From positions 6,774,793 to 6,838,792 of the forward strand of contig NC_021676.1 of the NCBI RefSeq assembly GCF_000247815.1: 64,000 bases of DNA. Reading direction: 5' to 3'. The notes below the pieces were generated by a model. It searched no databases. It worked only from the letters and a program-made list of their open reading frames with translations, and was not told the DNA's origin. Shown here piece after piece: positions 47,142 through 64,000 of the stretch. A program made the position numbers and the translations under genes. How positions within the stretch are numbered: the stretch's first letter is position 1; every line of letters starts with the position of its first letter. This DNA is from Ficedula albicollis (Eukaryota > Chordata > Aves > Passeriformes > Muscicapidae).

Positions 47142-64000
<16,859 letters not shown>

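Overview
The window is vertebrate nuclear DNA, most likely from a bird. It has multi-exon genes with GT-AG introns and short introns for a vertebrate. The only interspersed repeats I can recognise are seven CR1 LINE fragments, and one of them ends in the avian-type 'attctgtgattctgtg' tail. I see no Alu, B1 or L1 sequence, no bacterial or viral genes, no tRNA or rRNA and no CRISPR array.

Layout: (1) About 1-25.8 kb holds a plus-strand RhoGAP gene of the ARHGAP20 type (PH, RA and RhoGAP domains, then a long Ser-rich tail). I placed 14 coding exons whose phases join into one frame of 3,360 nt, from 9032 to the stop at 23846. The 5'-most coding exon was not found. (2) 25.8-32.5 kb is the space between two convergent genes. 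It contains a CT/GA-rich minisatellite interrupted by an uninterrupted run of exactly 3,500 G, then a short GCC-rich CpG-dense patch and a CR1 element. (3) 33.5-37.8 kb is a complete four-exon minus-strand adrenodoxin-type ferredoxin gene (182 aa, mitochondrial presequence plus 2Fe-2S domain). (4) About 44-64 kb is a minus-strand ERM-family gene. Twelve coding exons join into 577 codons, and residue-level comparison identifies it as moesin (MSN), not radixin or ezrin. Only the first four or so codons lie outside the window.

The gene set is the most informative observation. In human, ARHGAP20 and FDX1 are neighbours of RDX on 11q22, while MSN is on Xq12. Finding ARHGAP20-type and FDX1-type genes beside MSN suggests that this is the other half of an ancient duplicated segment, with ohnologues that mammals lack at their MSN locus. 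ARHGAP20 couples Rap1 to RhoA inactivation, and ERM proteins are activated downstream of Rho at the membrane-actin interface, so two of the genes belong to related cytoskeletal signalling. The ferredoxin is a mitochondrial electron carrier and appears to be a neighbour by history only.

Other notable points are a triplicated PH-domain exon of which only the last copy keeps the frame, a GC-AG intron and a weak donor with a nearby competitor in MSN, a G-quadruplex-capable tract just upstream of the ferredoxin start, a C-terminal PDZ-type motif, and at least a dozen short local tandem duplications scattered through introns and spacers.
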